This document shows, piece after piece, positions 36,038 through 44,991 of a stretch of DNA of 64,000 nt. The DNA lies in NCBI RefSeq assembly GCF_034670125.1, contig NZ_JAXMOC010000001.1, positions 372,001-436,000 on the forward strand. Reading direction: 5' to 3'. The position numbers and the translations under genes are program-made. Source of the stretch: Maricaulis sp034670125. GTDB taxonomy: Bacteria; Pseudomonadota; Alphaproteobacteria; Caulobacterales; Maricaulaceae. Within the stretch, counting starts at the first letter, position 1; every line of letters starts with the position of its first letter. A model generated the notes under the pieces. It was not told the DNA's origin, did not search any database, and saw nothing but the letters and a program-made list of their open reading frames with translations.

Positions 36038-37450
36038 TCAGTCCTCCAATACCCAGGTGTCCTTGGTGCCGCCGCCCTGCGACGAGTTCACCACCAGGGA
36101 CCCTTTTTTCATCGCCACGCGGGTCAACCCGCCTGGCGTCAGCCGGACCCCGTCCGGCGCGACCAGCGCAAAGGGGCGCAGATCCACATGTCGGGGAGCG
36201 AGCCCGCCGCGCGTGAGGACGGGAACGGTTGAAAGCGCCAGGGTCGGCTGGGCGATATAGGCGGCCGGCCGGGCTTTCAGCTTGGTCTTGAAGGCAGCGA
36301 TTTCCTTCTTGGACGCAGCGGGTCCGACCAACATCCCATAGCCCCCGGATCCGTGGACTTCCTTCACAACCAGCTGGTCGAGATTGTCGAGCACATAGGC
36401 CAGCGAGTCCGGCTCGGCACAGCGCCAGGTCGGGACATTTTTGAGGATGGCTTGCTGGCCGGTGTAAAACTCGACGATGTCGGGCATGTAGGAATAGATC
36501 GCCTTGTCGTCGGCGACGCCGGTTCCCGGTGCGTTGGCGATCGTGATCCCGCCGGAGCGGTAGATGTCCATGATGCCCGGAACCCCAAGCAGGCTGTCCG
36601 GGCGGAAGTTCAGCGGGTCGAGATAGTCATCGTCCACACGCCGGTAGAGCACGTCGATCGGTCGATACCCGCGGGTCGTGCGCATCGCGACCCGGCCATC
36701 GACAACCTGCAGATCACTCCCCTCGACCAGTTCAACACCCATCTGCTCGGCAAGAAAGGCATGTTCGAAGAAGGCCGAGTTGTGCAGGCCGGGCGTGAGC
36801 ACGGCGATCACCGGCCGTCCGGTGCAGGCCGGCGGAGCGCTTTTGGCCAGCGCCCGGCGCAACTCGGTCGGGTAATCGGAGACGGGCTGGACCCGGATCC
36901 TGGAGAACAGCTCCGGAAACATCTGCAACATCGTCTCGCGGTTTTCCAGCATGTAGGAAACCCCTGACGGGGTCCGCGCATTGTCCTCGAGGACGTAGAA
37001 CTCATCCTTGCCGGTTCGTACCAGGTCGGTGCCGACAATATGCGTGTACACGCCGCCGGGCGGCGTCACGCCGATCATCTTCGGCAGGAAGGCCTCGTTG
37101 TTGGCGATCAGGCTTTCGGGAATGCGGCCGGCCCGGATGATGTCCTGATCATGATAGATGTCGTGCAGGAAGGCGTTGATGGCACGGACCCGCTGGTCGA
37201 TGCCCTTTTCCAGGCGCGCCCATTCACGGGCCGAGATGATGCGCGGCACGACATCGAACGGGATCAGGCGTTCATCGGCATCGCTCTGGCCATAAACATT
37301 GAAGGTGATACCGACACGGCGGAAAAAGGCTTCGGCCTCCTTGGCCTTTGTGCGCAAGCCTGAGGCGTCGGTCTGCTGGAGCCAGTCCTGATAGGCTGCA
37401 TAGGGTTCGTGGACGCCGCCGGTCCCGTCGAGCATTTCATCGAAGAACAC
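36038..37450 (-). CDS. Circularly permuted ATP-grasp protein of the Anbu cluster
   Basis: 470-residue protein of the circularly permuted type 2 ATP-grasp family. It starts FFDEMLDGTGGVHEPYAAYQ, the family's N-terminal signature. ATP-binding and catalytic segments include FYVLEDNARTPSGVSYMLEN and VVKEVHGSGGYGMLVG. The GTG at 37450 is chosen as start because AGGGAG lies 6 nt upstream and the family begins here; the frame extends upstream but the added residues are unlike homologues. It may ligate amino acids to a peptide. It is the first gene of the four-gene Anbu cluster. Confidence 0.9.
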   Translation of the reverse strand: MFFDEMLDGTGGVHEPYAAYQDWLQQTDASGLRTKAKEAEAFFRRVGITFNVYGQSDADERLIPFDVVPRIISAREWARLEKGIDQRVRAINAFLHDIYHDQDIIRAGRIPESLIANNEAFLPKMIGVTPPGGVYTHIVGTDLVRTGKDEFYVLEDNARTPSGVSYMLENRETMLQMFPELFSRIRVQPVSDYPTELRRALAKSAPPACTGRPVIAVLTPGLHNSAFFEHAFLAEQMGVELVEGSDLQVVDGRVAMRTTRGYRPIDVLYRRVDDDYLDPLNFRPDSLLGVPGIMDIYRSGGITIANAPGTGVADDKAIYSYMPDIVEFYTGQQAILKNVPTWRCAEPDSLAYVLDNLDQLVVKEVHGSGGYGMLVGPAASKKEIAAFKTKLKARPAAYIAQPTLALSTVPVLTRGGLAPRHVDLRPFALVAPDGVRLTPGGLTRVAMKKGSLVVNSSQGGGTKDTWVLED

Positions 37451-37726
37451 GCAAAACTCCCTTTCGTCCTCAGCACCGGCCGCAGCCGGACCACGGGTTC
37501 CGGGCGGTTGAGCTGTGCAAGGCGCACCTGCCGTGCTGATCTTGTCGTCGCGTCGTCTTTTGCGATGCCGGCCCGGATTGGTTCCGATGTGCCTGTGGAG
37601 CACGAAGTCCGGCGGGTGGCCGGAACGGGGCCGGTCCCGGCTGATCGATGTGACGACAAACTGCCACTCACCATCAGCTTTCAACTATCTCAAAGGGTTA
37701 TCTGCTCAACCGTCCCGCGGCAAGCT
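37451..37726. other. Gap upstream of the Anbu cluster
   Basis: About 275 bp between the ATP-grasp start and the end of the TetR gene. It presumably holds the Anbu-cluster promoter, but no consensus pair with proper spacing stood out, and no terminator was seen. Confidence 0.4.
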
Positions 37727-38383
37727 TCATCCGTCTGTCGCGGGGCGATCCGGGGTGACGAGGTAGCCGTACAGGGTGTCCGCGATGGCCGCGACGAACT
37801 GGTCATCGTCCAGCTCAAGCACGGCGGCAGCGCCCTCGTCTCGATACAGGGCCCGCTCGATCGGCAGGGTATTCATCAGATAGGTGAACATCTGGGCCGC
37901 CTCGGCCCGGTCTTGGCGTTTGACCTCGTCGCCGAACAGTTCGAGCAGCTGATCGGCGGACTGGCGCGCCTGGTCCAGCATCGCCTCCCACTCATCGCCG
38001 ATCAGGTCGGGGCGAAGGCGGCTGTATATGTGGGAGGCACGGACCAGATATCCATGCTGGTCGAGGAAGCGCCATGCCACGCGACAGGCAGTGTGAATGG
38101 CCGCCCGCAATCCGCCATCGGGCTCGATCTCGACCCGCCCTTCACCCGCCATGAATGCTTCGAGGCGCTCGCGATAGAGCTCGAAAATGACCGGAATGAA
38201 GGCGTCCTTGTTTTCAAACCGGCGATAGACCGCGCCGACGGACAATCCGGCCGCCTCTGCCAACTCGGCAATCGACACGTCCGCGAAGGCCTTTTCACGC
38301 AGCTTCTGGTCCAGCGCCCGCACCAGCCTGTCCCGCGTTTCCCGCGATCTCGCCTGCCGCGTCGGTCGCACCCCTTGACTCAT
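37727..38383 (-). CDS. TetR/AcrR-family repressor
   Basis: 218-residue regulator with an N-terminal helix-turn-helix: VRALDQKLREKAFADVSIAE then LAEAAGLSVGAVYRRFENKD. The remainder is an all-helical ligand-binding and dimer domain. It is divergent from the CPBP gene with a palindromic operator (38405-38422) just upstream of its start. It therefore probably represses itself and the CPBP gene. The ligand is unknown. Confidence 0.87.
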   Translation of the reverse strand: MSQGVRPTRQARSRETRDRLVRALDQKLREKAFADVSIAELAEAAGLSVGAVYRRFENKDAFIPVIFELYRERLEAFMAGEGRVEIEPDGGLRAAIHTACRVAWRFLDQHGYLVRASHIYSRLRPDLIGDEWEAMLDQARQSADQLLELFGDEVKRQDRAEAAQMFTYLMNTLPIERALYRDEGAAAVLELDDDQFVAAIADTLYGYLVTPDRPATDG

Positions 38384-38404
38384 CCCGCTGCCCCTTCTAA
38401 ATGT

Positions 38405-38422
38405 GAACGCGAATTCGCATTC
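38405..38422. promoter_or_regulatory. Candidate TetR operator between divergent genes
   Basis: GAACGCGAATTCGCATTC, two 9-bp half-sites around GAATTC with one mismatched pair. It sits 22 bp before the TetR start and 65 bp before the CPBP start, the classical position for a TetR operator. Confidence 0.65.
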
Positions 38423-38486
38423 GCATTATATGAACTTGATCGCACGCATCCGCCGCACCGGTCAAGACACAAAGGGAGACTCCCAC

Positions 38487-39263
38487 ATGCAGACGCTCAC
38501 GCAAACACCGTCCCTGATCCTGGGCCTTCTCGCCATCGCCGCGGTCCTGATCGCCGGCTTGGTCAGTGATATCCGGGACAAACGGCGCGCCCCCGAGGAC
38601 GCGCGGCCGGTCATGCACCAATACCGCAAGACCGGGCTGGTCCTGTGGCTGCTGTGCGCCACCTGCCTTGGCTGCTGGCATGTCGCCGGCCTCCCTTTGA
38701 CCGGGCTCGGCCTGACCGCCGCCACAGGCTGGGGCGGTGCGCTGGCCTGGACACTGGCCGGCGCCACGATCGTCTACGGTCTCTATTCCCTGGTGACGAC
38801 CGCGCTCGACCGAACCGCCCGCAGCAAGTTGCGCAGGCAGCTGGCCGAGGCGGAAGGCTTTGATCTGCTGCGCCCGCGCCGACTGTCGGAACATCTCGGC
38901 TTTCAGGCCCTGTCAGTGACCGCCGGGATTACCGAGGAAGTCATTTTCCGCGGCTTCCTGATGGCAACGCTGGCCCTGATGATGCCGCTCTGGGCGGCCG
39001 CCCTGGCGTCCGTAAGCCTGTTCATCATCGCCCATGCCTACCAGGGCATCTCCGGCATGCTGCGCATCCTGCCGATCACCGTCTTGATGACAGCTGTCGT
39101 CCTGCTGGGTGGATCGCTGTGGCCGGCGATGCTCATTCATGTGGTTGTCGACGCTCTGGCCGGATGCCTGGTTGCCCTCACCGATGCCCATGCTCGGGCT
39201 GACGACATTCTGGCTGACGCCGAAACGGCCGACGCGCCGGCCGCAAGCGCATCACCGGCCTGA
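38487..39263 (+). CDS. CPBP-family intramembrane metalloprotease
   Basis: 258-residue membrane protein with about eight hydrophobic segments. The CPBP (CAAX protease/bacteriocin-processing, Abi) motifs are intact: GITEEVIFRGFL (the Glu-Glu-x3-Arg motif), FIIAHAYQG and MLIHVVVDALAG, giving the two Glu and two His expected for the metal site. Members process peptides or provide bacteriocin immunity. The start at 38487 is preceded by AGGGAG at good spacing. The 3' end overlaps the convergent recF end by 12 bp. Confidence 0.88.
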   Translation: MQTLTQTPSLILGLLAIAAVLIAGLVSDIRDKRRAPEDARPVMHQYRKTGLVLWLLCATCLGCWHVAGLPLTGLGLTAATGWGGALAWTLAGATIVYGLYSLVTTALDRTARSKLRRQLAEAEGFDLLRPRRLSEHLGFQALSVTAGITEEVIFRGFLMATLALMMPLWAAALASVSLFIIAHAYQGISGMLRILPITVLMTAVVLLGGSLWPAMLIHVVVDALAGCLVALTDAHARADDILADAETADAPAASASPA

Positions 39264-40445
39264 GCCACCGCGGAAGGGATCATCGACGCGCCCGTCCCGG
39301 ACCTCACGAAACTGGATCGCGTTGCCGAACGGCTCGAACAACACCTGTTCGACGCCGGTCAGCCAGGCCTGGGAGCCGGACGCCAGGATCTCCCGGGCCA
39401 GCCCTTCCCGGCGCAGCGCGTCGAGATGGGCGCAGGCTTCATCGAGAAGGAGCAGCGGCGCGACGCCCCATTGCTGGCCCAGCGCCCGGGCCTGGGCCAG
39501 GGCGAGTGTCAGGATCAGGGCCTTCTGCTCACCGGTTGAGCAATCGCCCGCCGGCTGGTCCTTGGCGCGATGGCGGGCGAGAAGTTCGGTTCGGTGGGGG
39601 CCGCGGGTCAGCGTCCGTCCGGCCGCACCGTCGCGGCGGCGACCGTCCCGCAGCGCGGCCAGGAAGCGGTCCTCCGCCTCGCCCGCCGTCAGGCCCTCGG
39701 CAAGATCTGCCTCAACAGCACCGTCCAGCGCCAGGTCAGCCTGCGGGAACACGCCTTCCGGTCGCCGGTCTATCTCACCCTGGAGGCGGATAAGCGCATC
39801 CAGACGGGCCGCGGCCATGGCCACACCATGACCGGCCATCTCGACCTCGATGGCGCTGAGCCAGGACGGGTCCTGCCCGCCCTCGTCGAGCAGACGCTGC
39901 CGTCGGGTCCGACTTTTCTCATAGGCGCTGGCCGCGTCGGCATGGGCCGGGTCGGCGGCATGGACGAGACGGTCAAAGAATTTCAGGCGATCGGCTCGCG
40001 GCCCGGCAAACAGGCGGTCCTGGGCCGGGGTCAGCCAGATCATCGGCAGAAGACGCGCCAGCGCAGTCTGGGCTGCCGGTTCGCCGTCTATGCGGGTCTC
40101 CCGCCGGGCCGACCCGCGGGCGCCGACACCCAGGCGGAAACCGCCTTCCCGTGTGTCCGCCTCGGCGAAGACTGCCCATTCCGGCGCCACGCCGGCGGGA
40201 CCCTTGGTCGCGACCCCGTCAGCCCCGGCCAAGCGCATGCCACGTCCCGGCGCCAGAAACGAGATGGCCTCGAGCAGATTGGTCTTTCCGGCCCCGTTCT
40301 CACCGAACAGGGCGACCGGCGCGGCAGCCAGCTCGAGGTCGAGATCGGGATAGCTGCGGAAGTTGGTAAGCCGCAAACGACGAACCGCCGCAGGCGGAAC
40401 CGGCGGCGGTGTCTCAGGTGGCATCGTGGCGGCCTGACCCGTCAC
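39252..40445 (-). CDS. recF: DNA replication and repair protein RecF
   Basis: 397-residue SMC-like ATPase that loads RecA at gapped DNA. Walker A is VALFGENGAGKTNLLEAIS, the ABC signature is DCSTGEQKALILTLALA, and Walker B is PLLLLDEACAHLD. The GTG start at 40445 overlaps the dnaN stop in GTGA; an internal ATG at 40424 is a possible alternative. N-terminus has a 20-residue Pro-rich extension. It is the third gene of the dnaA-dnaN-recF group. Confidence 0.95.
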   Translation of the reverse strand: MTGQAATMPPETPPPVPPAAVRRLRLTNFRSYPDLDLELAAAPVALFGENGAGKTNLLEAISFLAPGRGMRLAGADGVATKGPAGVAPEWAVFAEADTREGGFRLGVGARGSARRETRIDGEPAAQTALARLLPMIWLTPAQDRLFAGPRADRLKFFDRLVHAADPAHADAASAYEKSRTRRQRLLDEGGQDPSWLSAIEVEMAGHGVAMAAARLDALIRLQGEIDRRPEGVFPQADLALDGAVEADLAEGLTAGEAEDRFLAALRDGRRRDGAAGRTLTRGPHRTELLARHRAKDQPAGDCSTGEQKALILTLALAQARALGQQWGVAPLLLLDEACAHLDALRREGLAREILASGSQAWLTGVEQVLFEPFGNAIQFREVRDGRVDDPFRGGSGR

Positions 40446-41560
40446 ACGCGCAGCGGCATCAATACGTAAAGCGCGTCCGGGTCACCGCTGTCGGTCACCA
40501 GGGCCGGGGACGCGGCATCGGCAAAATGGAAGCGGGCCTCGTCGCCTTCGATCTGGGAGGCGACATCCAGCATGTAGCGGGCATTGAAGCCGATCGCGAA
40601 GCCTTCATCCGAATAGGAGACCGCGAGCTCTTCCTCGGCCTGTCCGCTTTCGGGATTGTTGACCGCAAGGGTCAGCGCGTCAGCGCCCAGCGACAGTTTC
40701 ACCGACCGTGACTTCTCGACGGAGATGGTCGCCACACGATCAACGGCCTCGGCGAAGCGCTTGTTCTCGACCGACATCAGGCGCGTATTGCCGCGCGGAA
40801 TGACGCGCTCATAATCCGGAAAGGCACCGTCGATCAGCTTGGACGTCAGCACCGCACGACCCAGACGGAAACGGATCTTGCCTTCGGATACGGAGACTTC
40901 AACGTCGTCGTCGGCGTCTTCGAGCAGGCGCTTGACTTCCTGGACGGTCTTGCGCGGCACGATCACACCCGGCATGCCGTCGGCACCGTCCGGCAGATCG
41001 ACTTCCGCCAGCGCCAGTCGGACGCCATCGGTCGCCACAGCCCGCAGCGTCTTGCGGCCGTCCTGTTCGGCGGCGTGCAGGTGGATGCCGTTGAGATAGT
41101 AGCGCGTCTCCTCGGTGGAGATGGCAAAACGTGTCTTGTCGATCAGGCGCGCCAGCTCGCGAGCCGGCACCTGGAAGCGGTGCTCGAGATCCTCGGTCGG
41201 CATGACCGGGAAATCACCCGGTGGCAGGGAAGGCAGCGAGAAGCTGGAACGGCCAGCCTTGAGCGTCAGGCGCGGATCGCTGCCATTCATCTCAAGGGTC
41301 ACATCGGCGCCATCCGGCAGTTTCCGCGTGATGTCATAGAGGGTGTGCGCCGGCGCCGTTACCAGGCCTTCGCCATCACAGCTGGCATCGGTGGTCTCGA
41401 GGATCTCGATATCGAGGTCTGTTGCCGCAAAGCTGGCCCCGTCAGGGCCGGCAGAGATCAGCACATTGGACAGGATCGGAATGGTGTTGCGCTTTTCGAC
41501 AACGGCCTGCACGTGGCCAAGCGCCTTGAGGAGCGTCGCGCGCTCGATCGTCAGCTTCAT
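40442..41560 (-). CDS. dnaN: DNA polymerase III beta sliding clamp
   Basis: 372-residue processivity clamp. It starts MKLTIERATLLKALGHVQAV and shows the three-domain beta-clamp pattern, ending DPDALYVLMPLRV, with the typical C-terminal M-P-x-R. The start ATG at 41560 follows a 208-bp gap after dnaA. A GAATC site (41602-41606) lies about 41 bp upstream of the start and may place it under CcrM/GcrA cell-cycle control. Confidence 0.97.
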   Translation of the reverse strand: MKLTIERATLLKALGHVQAVVEKRNTIPILSNVLISAGPDGASFAATDLDIEILETTDASCDGEGLVTAPAHTLYDITRKLPDGADVTLEMNGSDPRLTLKAGRSSFSLPSLPPGDFPVMPTEDLEHRFQVPARELARLIDKTRFAISTEETRYYLNGIHLHAAEQDGRKTLRAVATDGVRLALAEVDLPDGADGMPGVIVPRKTVQEVKRLLEDADDDVEVSVSEGKIRFRLGRAVLTSKLIDGAFPDYERVIPRGNTRLMSVENKRFAEAVDRVATISVEKSRSVKLSLGADALTLAVNNPESGQAEEELAVSYSDEGFAIGFNARYMLDVASQIEGDEARFHFADAASPALVTDSGDPDALYVLMPLRV

Positions 41561-41601
41561 ATCTCGCGTTCCGCTTTCAACGTCTTCTGCGTCAGCTTCC
41601 C

Positions 41602-41606
41602 GAATC
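41602..41606. promoter_or_regulatory. GANTC (CcrM) site upstream of dnaN
   Basis: GAATC 42-46 bp before the dnaN start, in the dnaA-dnaN gap. GANTC is the recognition site of the alphaproteobacterial CcrM methylase and of GcrA regulation. The rest of this gap shows no perfect DnaA box. Confidence 0.5.
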
Positions 41607-41768
41607 CATGTCGAAGATCAATGGTCAAAGATCAGGGACTGTCTGGACAGCGCGGGACGGATATCGCCCCCCGCCTTCAGGATGGGCCAAAGAGGATACA
41701 TGAATTCGCGCATTCGCAAGAGATTTATCCAGCGTCCACGCGAATTTCGGGAGACCGGCAGCCCGGGC

Positions 41769-43229
41769 TCAGCCCTGCAGCTCTCTGGTCAGCGCATCAA
41801 TCTCGTCTGCGACCGGATCACCGGCGTCAATCATGGCGGTCACTTTTGACACCGCATGGATCACGGTCGAATGGTCACGGCCACCGAAACGGCGCCCGAT
41901 ATCCGGGAGCGACCGCGTGGTCAGCGTCTTGGCGAGATACATCGCAATGTGCCGCGGGCGCACGACCACCTGGGTCCGGCGCTTCGAGCAGATGTCAGCG
42001 GTCGTGATGCCGAAATGGGTCGCGACCACCTTCTGGATCTCATCAACGGTGAGGCGGCGCTCCGAACTCAGTGACAGTTCCCGCAAGGCCGTCGACACCA
42101 CATCCATGGTCACCGGCTGACCGATCAGCGCGGTCCGACAGATGACATTGTTGAGGACGCCTTCCATCTCGCGCGGGCTGGAGGTGATCCGGGCGGCGAG
42201 AAAATCGCGCACCGCTTCGGACACGTCGAAGGTCGGATAATGGCAGGTCGCCTGGGCGATCTTGCAATCGAGGATCTGCCGGCGCAGGTCGAGATCGGGC
42301 TTGCCCAGCGGGCAGGACAGGCCCCCGGTCAGAAGCGAGCGCAGACGCTCATCCTGCATCTGCAACTCGGCCGGCGGCTTGTGCGACGCCAGGACCACCT
42401 GCTTGTTCTCGGCCACCAGCGCCGCGATCGTGTGCAGGAACTCGTCTTCGGTCTTCGGCTTTCCGGCGATGAAGTGGACATCATCGATCAACAGCACATC
42501 GACGCCGCGCACGGTTTCCTTGAAGGAGATCGTGTCGCGGGCCCGCATGGCTGTCACGAAGCCGGACAGGAATTCCTCGGCGGTCAGATAGAGCGCCTTG
42601 CGGGCACGGGGCCCGTTCCGGGCCGCGGTTGCGACGGCATGGAGCAGATGTGTCTTGCCGACGCCGTAATCGCCATAGAAAAACACCGGATTAAAGGGCG
42701 GTGTCGCGGCACCGACCATGGTTCGCGCGGCAGCCGCGGCAACTTCATTGGCCGGACCAACCCGGAAACTGTCAAAACTGAAACGGGTATCAACCGGAGC
42801 CGCCTCGACTGCCGGTATTGCCGCCGGGGCGGTGTCCCGGGCGACCGCAGGGCCGGATGACGCCGGAGTACGGGCCGCCGGCACTGCCGGACGGGTCGCT
42901 ATCACCGGTTGCGGCGCGTCCTGGCCTTCGGCGAGCAGGAGAATGTCACGGTCGGACGGATCGAGTTCGGCCCAAAGTGCGCGAATTCGGGCGCCCCAAT
43001 GATCTTCCACCCAGTCCCGGTTGAAACTGCTCGGTGCGATGATCGCCAACGCGCCGGTTTCCGCCAGGCGGACCCGCAAACGAGCGATTTCCTGCGAATA
43101 AAGCGCCGGTCCGCACTCCTCACGGAGGTGGGCGCGCACGCGACGCCAGATTGCCGAAATTCCCCCCGCGTCAAGCCCGTCGATCGTTGCGGTATTTGCC
43201 TCGGAAACAGCCAGTTTGTTCAATGCCAT
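41769..43229 (-). CDS. dnaA: Chromosomal replication initiator DnaA
   Basis: 486-residue initiator. N-terminal domain I (about 25-105) includes LREECGPALYSQEIARLRVR; a Pro/Ala-rich linker spans about 105-145. The AAA+ domain has Walker A YGDYGVGKTHLL (186-193 core), Walker B LLIDDVHFIAG and sensor motifs. The C-terminal DnaA-box binding domain has the RPRHIAMYLAKTLTTRSLPD signature and RDHSTVIHAVSK. The order is dnaA-dnaN-recF on the minus strand. No cluster of DnaA boxes marks an origin here; in Caulobacterales oriC usually lies elsewhere. Confidence 0.97.
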   Translation of the reverse strand: MALNKLAVSEANTATIDGLDAGGISAIWRRVRAHLREECGPALYSQEIARLRVRLAETGALAIIAPSSFNRDWVEDHWGARIRALWAELDPSDRDILLLAEGQDAPQPVIATRPAVPAARTPASSGPAVARDTAPAAIPAVEAAPVDTRFSFDSFRVGPANEVAAAAARTMVGAATPPFNPVFFYGDYGVGKTHLLHAVATAARNGPRARKALYLTAEEFLSGFVTAMRARDTISFKETVRGVDVLLIDDVHFIAGKPKTEDEFLHTIAALVAENKQVVLASHKPPAELQMQDERLRSLLTGGLSCPLGKPDLDLRRQILDCKIAQATCHYPTFDVSEAVRDFLAARITSSPREMEGVLNNVICRTALIGQPVTMDVVSTALRELSLSSERRLTVDEIQKVVATHFGITTADICSKRRTQVVVRPRHIAMYLAKTLTTRSLPDIGRRFGGRDHSTVIHAVSKVTAMIDAGDPVADEIDALTRELQG

Positions 43230-43407
43230 TATCGATCACACTTTTGTTTTTCTCACGCTAACGCGAGAGCTATGTGTTTGTATTTTCGGCAATATAAGCC
43301 CATCGGCGGCACTCCACCCTGTGGTGCCGCTACCGGAAAGTTTTCCGCATGGGAATTGTCGCCCTCAGAAGCCCAAAGGTTACTCCCGGGTCGGTCACGG
43401 TCAACAT

Positions 43408-43433
43408 GATTCAGCTCCCAGAATCCGAGATTC
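43408..43433. promoter_or_regulatory. Cluster of three GANTC sites upstream of dnaA
   Basis: GATTC (43408), GAATC (43421) and GATTC (43429) within 26 bp, about 180-205 bp upstream of the dnaA start. In Caulobacter, methylation of GANTC by CcrM modulates dnaA transcription. Confidence 0.65.
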
Positions 43434-43583
43434 TTCGCTTGACACGGGAAATCCGTGACCGGGTCGAAGCTTGGCCTTTGCGACAGAATTATGTCGGCGC
43501 AAATGGTCCTTTTCAGGAACCATCTGGAGCCGGGTTTCCGGACCCGGTCTCCCGGAAATCGGGTTTGGCAACCCCTCCGTACC

Positions 43584-43607
43584 AAGATTATTTATTCGAA
43601 TAATCTT
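43584..43607. repeat. AT-rich 9-bp inverted repeat upstream of dnaA
   Basis: AAGATTATT, TATTCG, AATAATCTT: a perfect stem with a 6-nt loop in an otherwise GC-rich region. Could be a binding site or part of an unwinding element. Confidence 0.55.
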
Positions 43608-43660
43608 ATGCCGCAATGGCGTGCGCGGCGACCGCACCGTTGTGAGCTGCACACAAAGAA

Positions 43661-43690
43661 ATACGCCCGAGGCGTGTGCCCCGGGCGTAT
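43661..43690 (-). terminator. rpsT transcription terminator
   Basis: Stem ATACGCCCG/CGGGCGTAT with a 12-nt loop, 28 bp after the rpsT stop. On the minus strand it is followed by TTTCTTTG. Confidence 0.75.
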
Positions 43691-43718
43691 ATTCAGTCTT
43701 GAACGTGAGTGCGTCGGA

Positions 43719-43985
43719 TCAGGCCGACATCGACTTCACGCGGGCCGACAGGCGGGAGACTTTCCGCGAGCCCGTATTCTTGTGGTAGACGCCCTTGCCG
43801 ACAGCACGCATCAGCTCGGACTCAGCTTCGACCAGAGCGGTCTTGGCAGCAGCCTGGTCGCCAGACGTAATCGCCATTTCGACTTTCTTGACGAAAGTAC
43901 GGACGCGCGAACGACGAGCCTTGTTGACGGCCGTCCGGCGAGCGATCTTGCGGACCATTTTCTTGGCCGAGTTGGTGTTGGCCAT
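43719..43985 (-). CDS. rpsT: 30S ribosomal protein S20
   Basis: 88-residue basic helical protein binding the 5' domain of 16S rRNA: MANTNSAKKMVRKIARRTAV, RSRVRTFVKKVEMAI and the conserved end GVYHKNTGSRKVSRLSARVK. Typical length. It is transcribed alone and followed by a terminator. Location next to dnaA is common in alphaproteobacteria. Confidence 0.98.
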   Translation of the reverse strand: MANTNSAKKMVRKIARRTAVNKARRSRVRTFVKKVEMAITSGDQAAAKTALVEAESELMRAVGKGVYHKNTGSRKVSRLSARVKSMSA

Positions 43986-44094
43986 GGATGTAAACCTCTT
44001 TATGCGGCCGGGACAGACTTCCCGGCTAAATCCGTGAGCGGCGGCGTATAGGCCCTTGCGGGCGGGGCGTCAACCGCCCACTGCGCCTCGCCGC

Positions 44095-44871
44095 CTAGCG
44101 ATGCTTGAAATGAGCAGCCCGTTTCTCGGCGAAGGCAGCCATGCCCTCTTTCTGATCTTCAAGCGCGAATTGTGACATGAACACGCGACGTTCGAAGCGA
44201 ACGCCCTCGGTCAGGCCGACCTCGAACGAGCGATTGACCGTTTCCTTGGTCATCATGGCCACCGGCAGTGACTTGGCGGCGATGCTCTCGGCCGCTTCCA
44301 TGACCACGTCCATGAAATCGTCGGCCGGGACGACACGGGACACCAGTCCGGCCCGCTCGGCCTCCTCGGCATCCATCATGCGGCCGGTCAGACACATGTC
44401 CATCGCCTTGGCCTTGCCGATGGCGCGCGGAAGTCGCTGGGTACCACCCGCGCCCGGCATAACGCCGAGATTGATTTCCGGCTGACCGAACTTGGCGGAT
44501 TCCGACGCGATGATGAAGTCGCACATCATGGCGATCTCACAGCCGCCACCGAGCGCATAGCCGGACACACCGGCGATGATCGGCTTGCGGAAACGGGCCA
44601 CGGCCTCCCAAGTCTCCGCGAACGGGTCCTTGTTGTAGAGGCCGACCATGTCGCGCGACTGGAGTTCCTTGATATCGGCCCCGGCAGCGAAGGCCTTCTT
44701 GGAGCCTGTGAGCACCACACAGCCGATGCCGTCGTCCGCTTCACACGCTGCCAACGCGGCAGCGAGTTCGGTGGTCAACTCATCGCACAGCGCATTCAGC
44801 GCCTCGGGGCGGTTCAGCGTGATAACGCCAACCCGGCCTTCGGTTTTGTACTGGATCGTCTTGTAGCCCAT
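44095..44871 (-). CDS. Enoyl-CoA hydratase
   Basis: 258-residue crotonase-fold enzyme hydrating trans-2-enoyl-CoA in fatty-acid beta-oxidation. Oxyanion-hole segments are AFAAGADIKEL and SGYALGGGCEIAMMCD. The catalytic glutamates are in the CEIAM and QPEINLGVMPGAGGTQRLPR stretches. The full-length family pattern is present from VGVITLNRPEALNAL onward. It is separated from rpsT by a 109-bp gap on the same strand. Confidence 0.95.
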   Translation of the reverse strand: MGYKTIQYKTEGRVGVITLNRPEALNALCDELTTELAAALAACEADDGIGCVVLTGSKKAFAAGADIKELQSRDMVGLYNKDPFAETWEAVARFRKPIIAGVSGYALGGGCEIAMMCDFIIASESAKFGQPEINLGVMPGAGGTQRLPRAIGKAKAMDMCLTGRMMDAEEAERAGLVSRVVPADDFMDVVMEAAESIAAKSLPVAMMTKETVNRSFEVGLTEGVRFERRVFMSQFALEDQKEGMAAFAEKRAAHFKHR

Positions 44872-44991
44872 TTCGGCGCTCCATCTGACGGCGCGGAGAT
44901 CCCGCGCGGGAAAAGCCGCGCCGCTATAACGCAGACGGGGGCGAGCGTCGATACCGGGTGACCCGTTTGAGTCACCCGGCCCGAATGCCCT

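Larger units (their letters stand above)
43230..43660. other. dnaA upstream regulatory region
   Basis: 430 bp without a gene. It contains three GANTC sites (43408-43433) and an AT-rich 9-bp inverted repeat (43584-43607). No perfect TTATCCACA box was seen. Confidence 0.55.

Noticed and set aside
41561..41768. Possible replication origin between dnaA and dnaN
   Set aside because: No perfect DnaA box and no AT-rich unwinding region; in this lineage oriC is usually not at dnaA.
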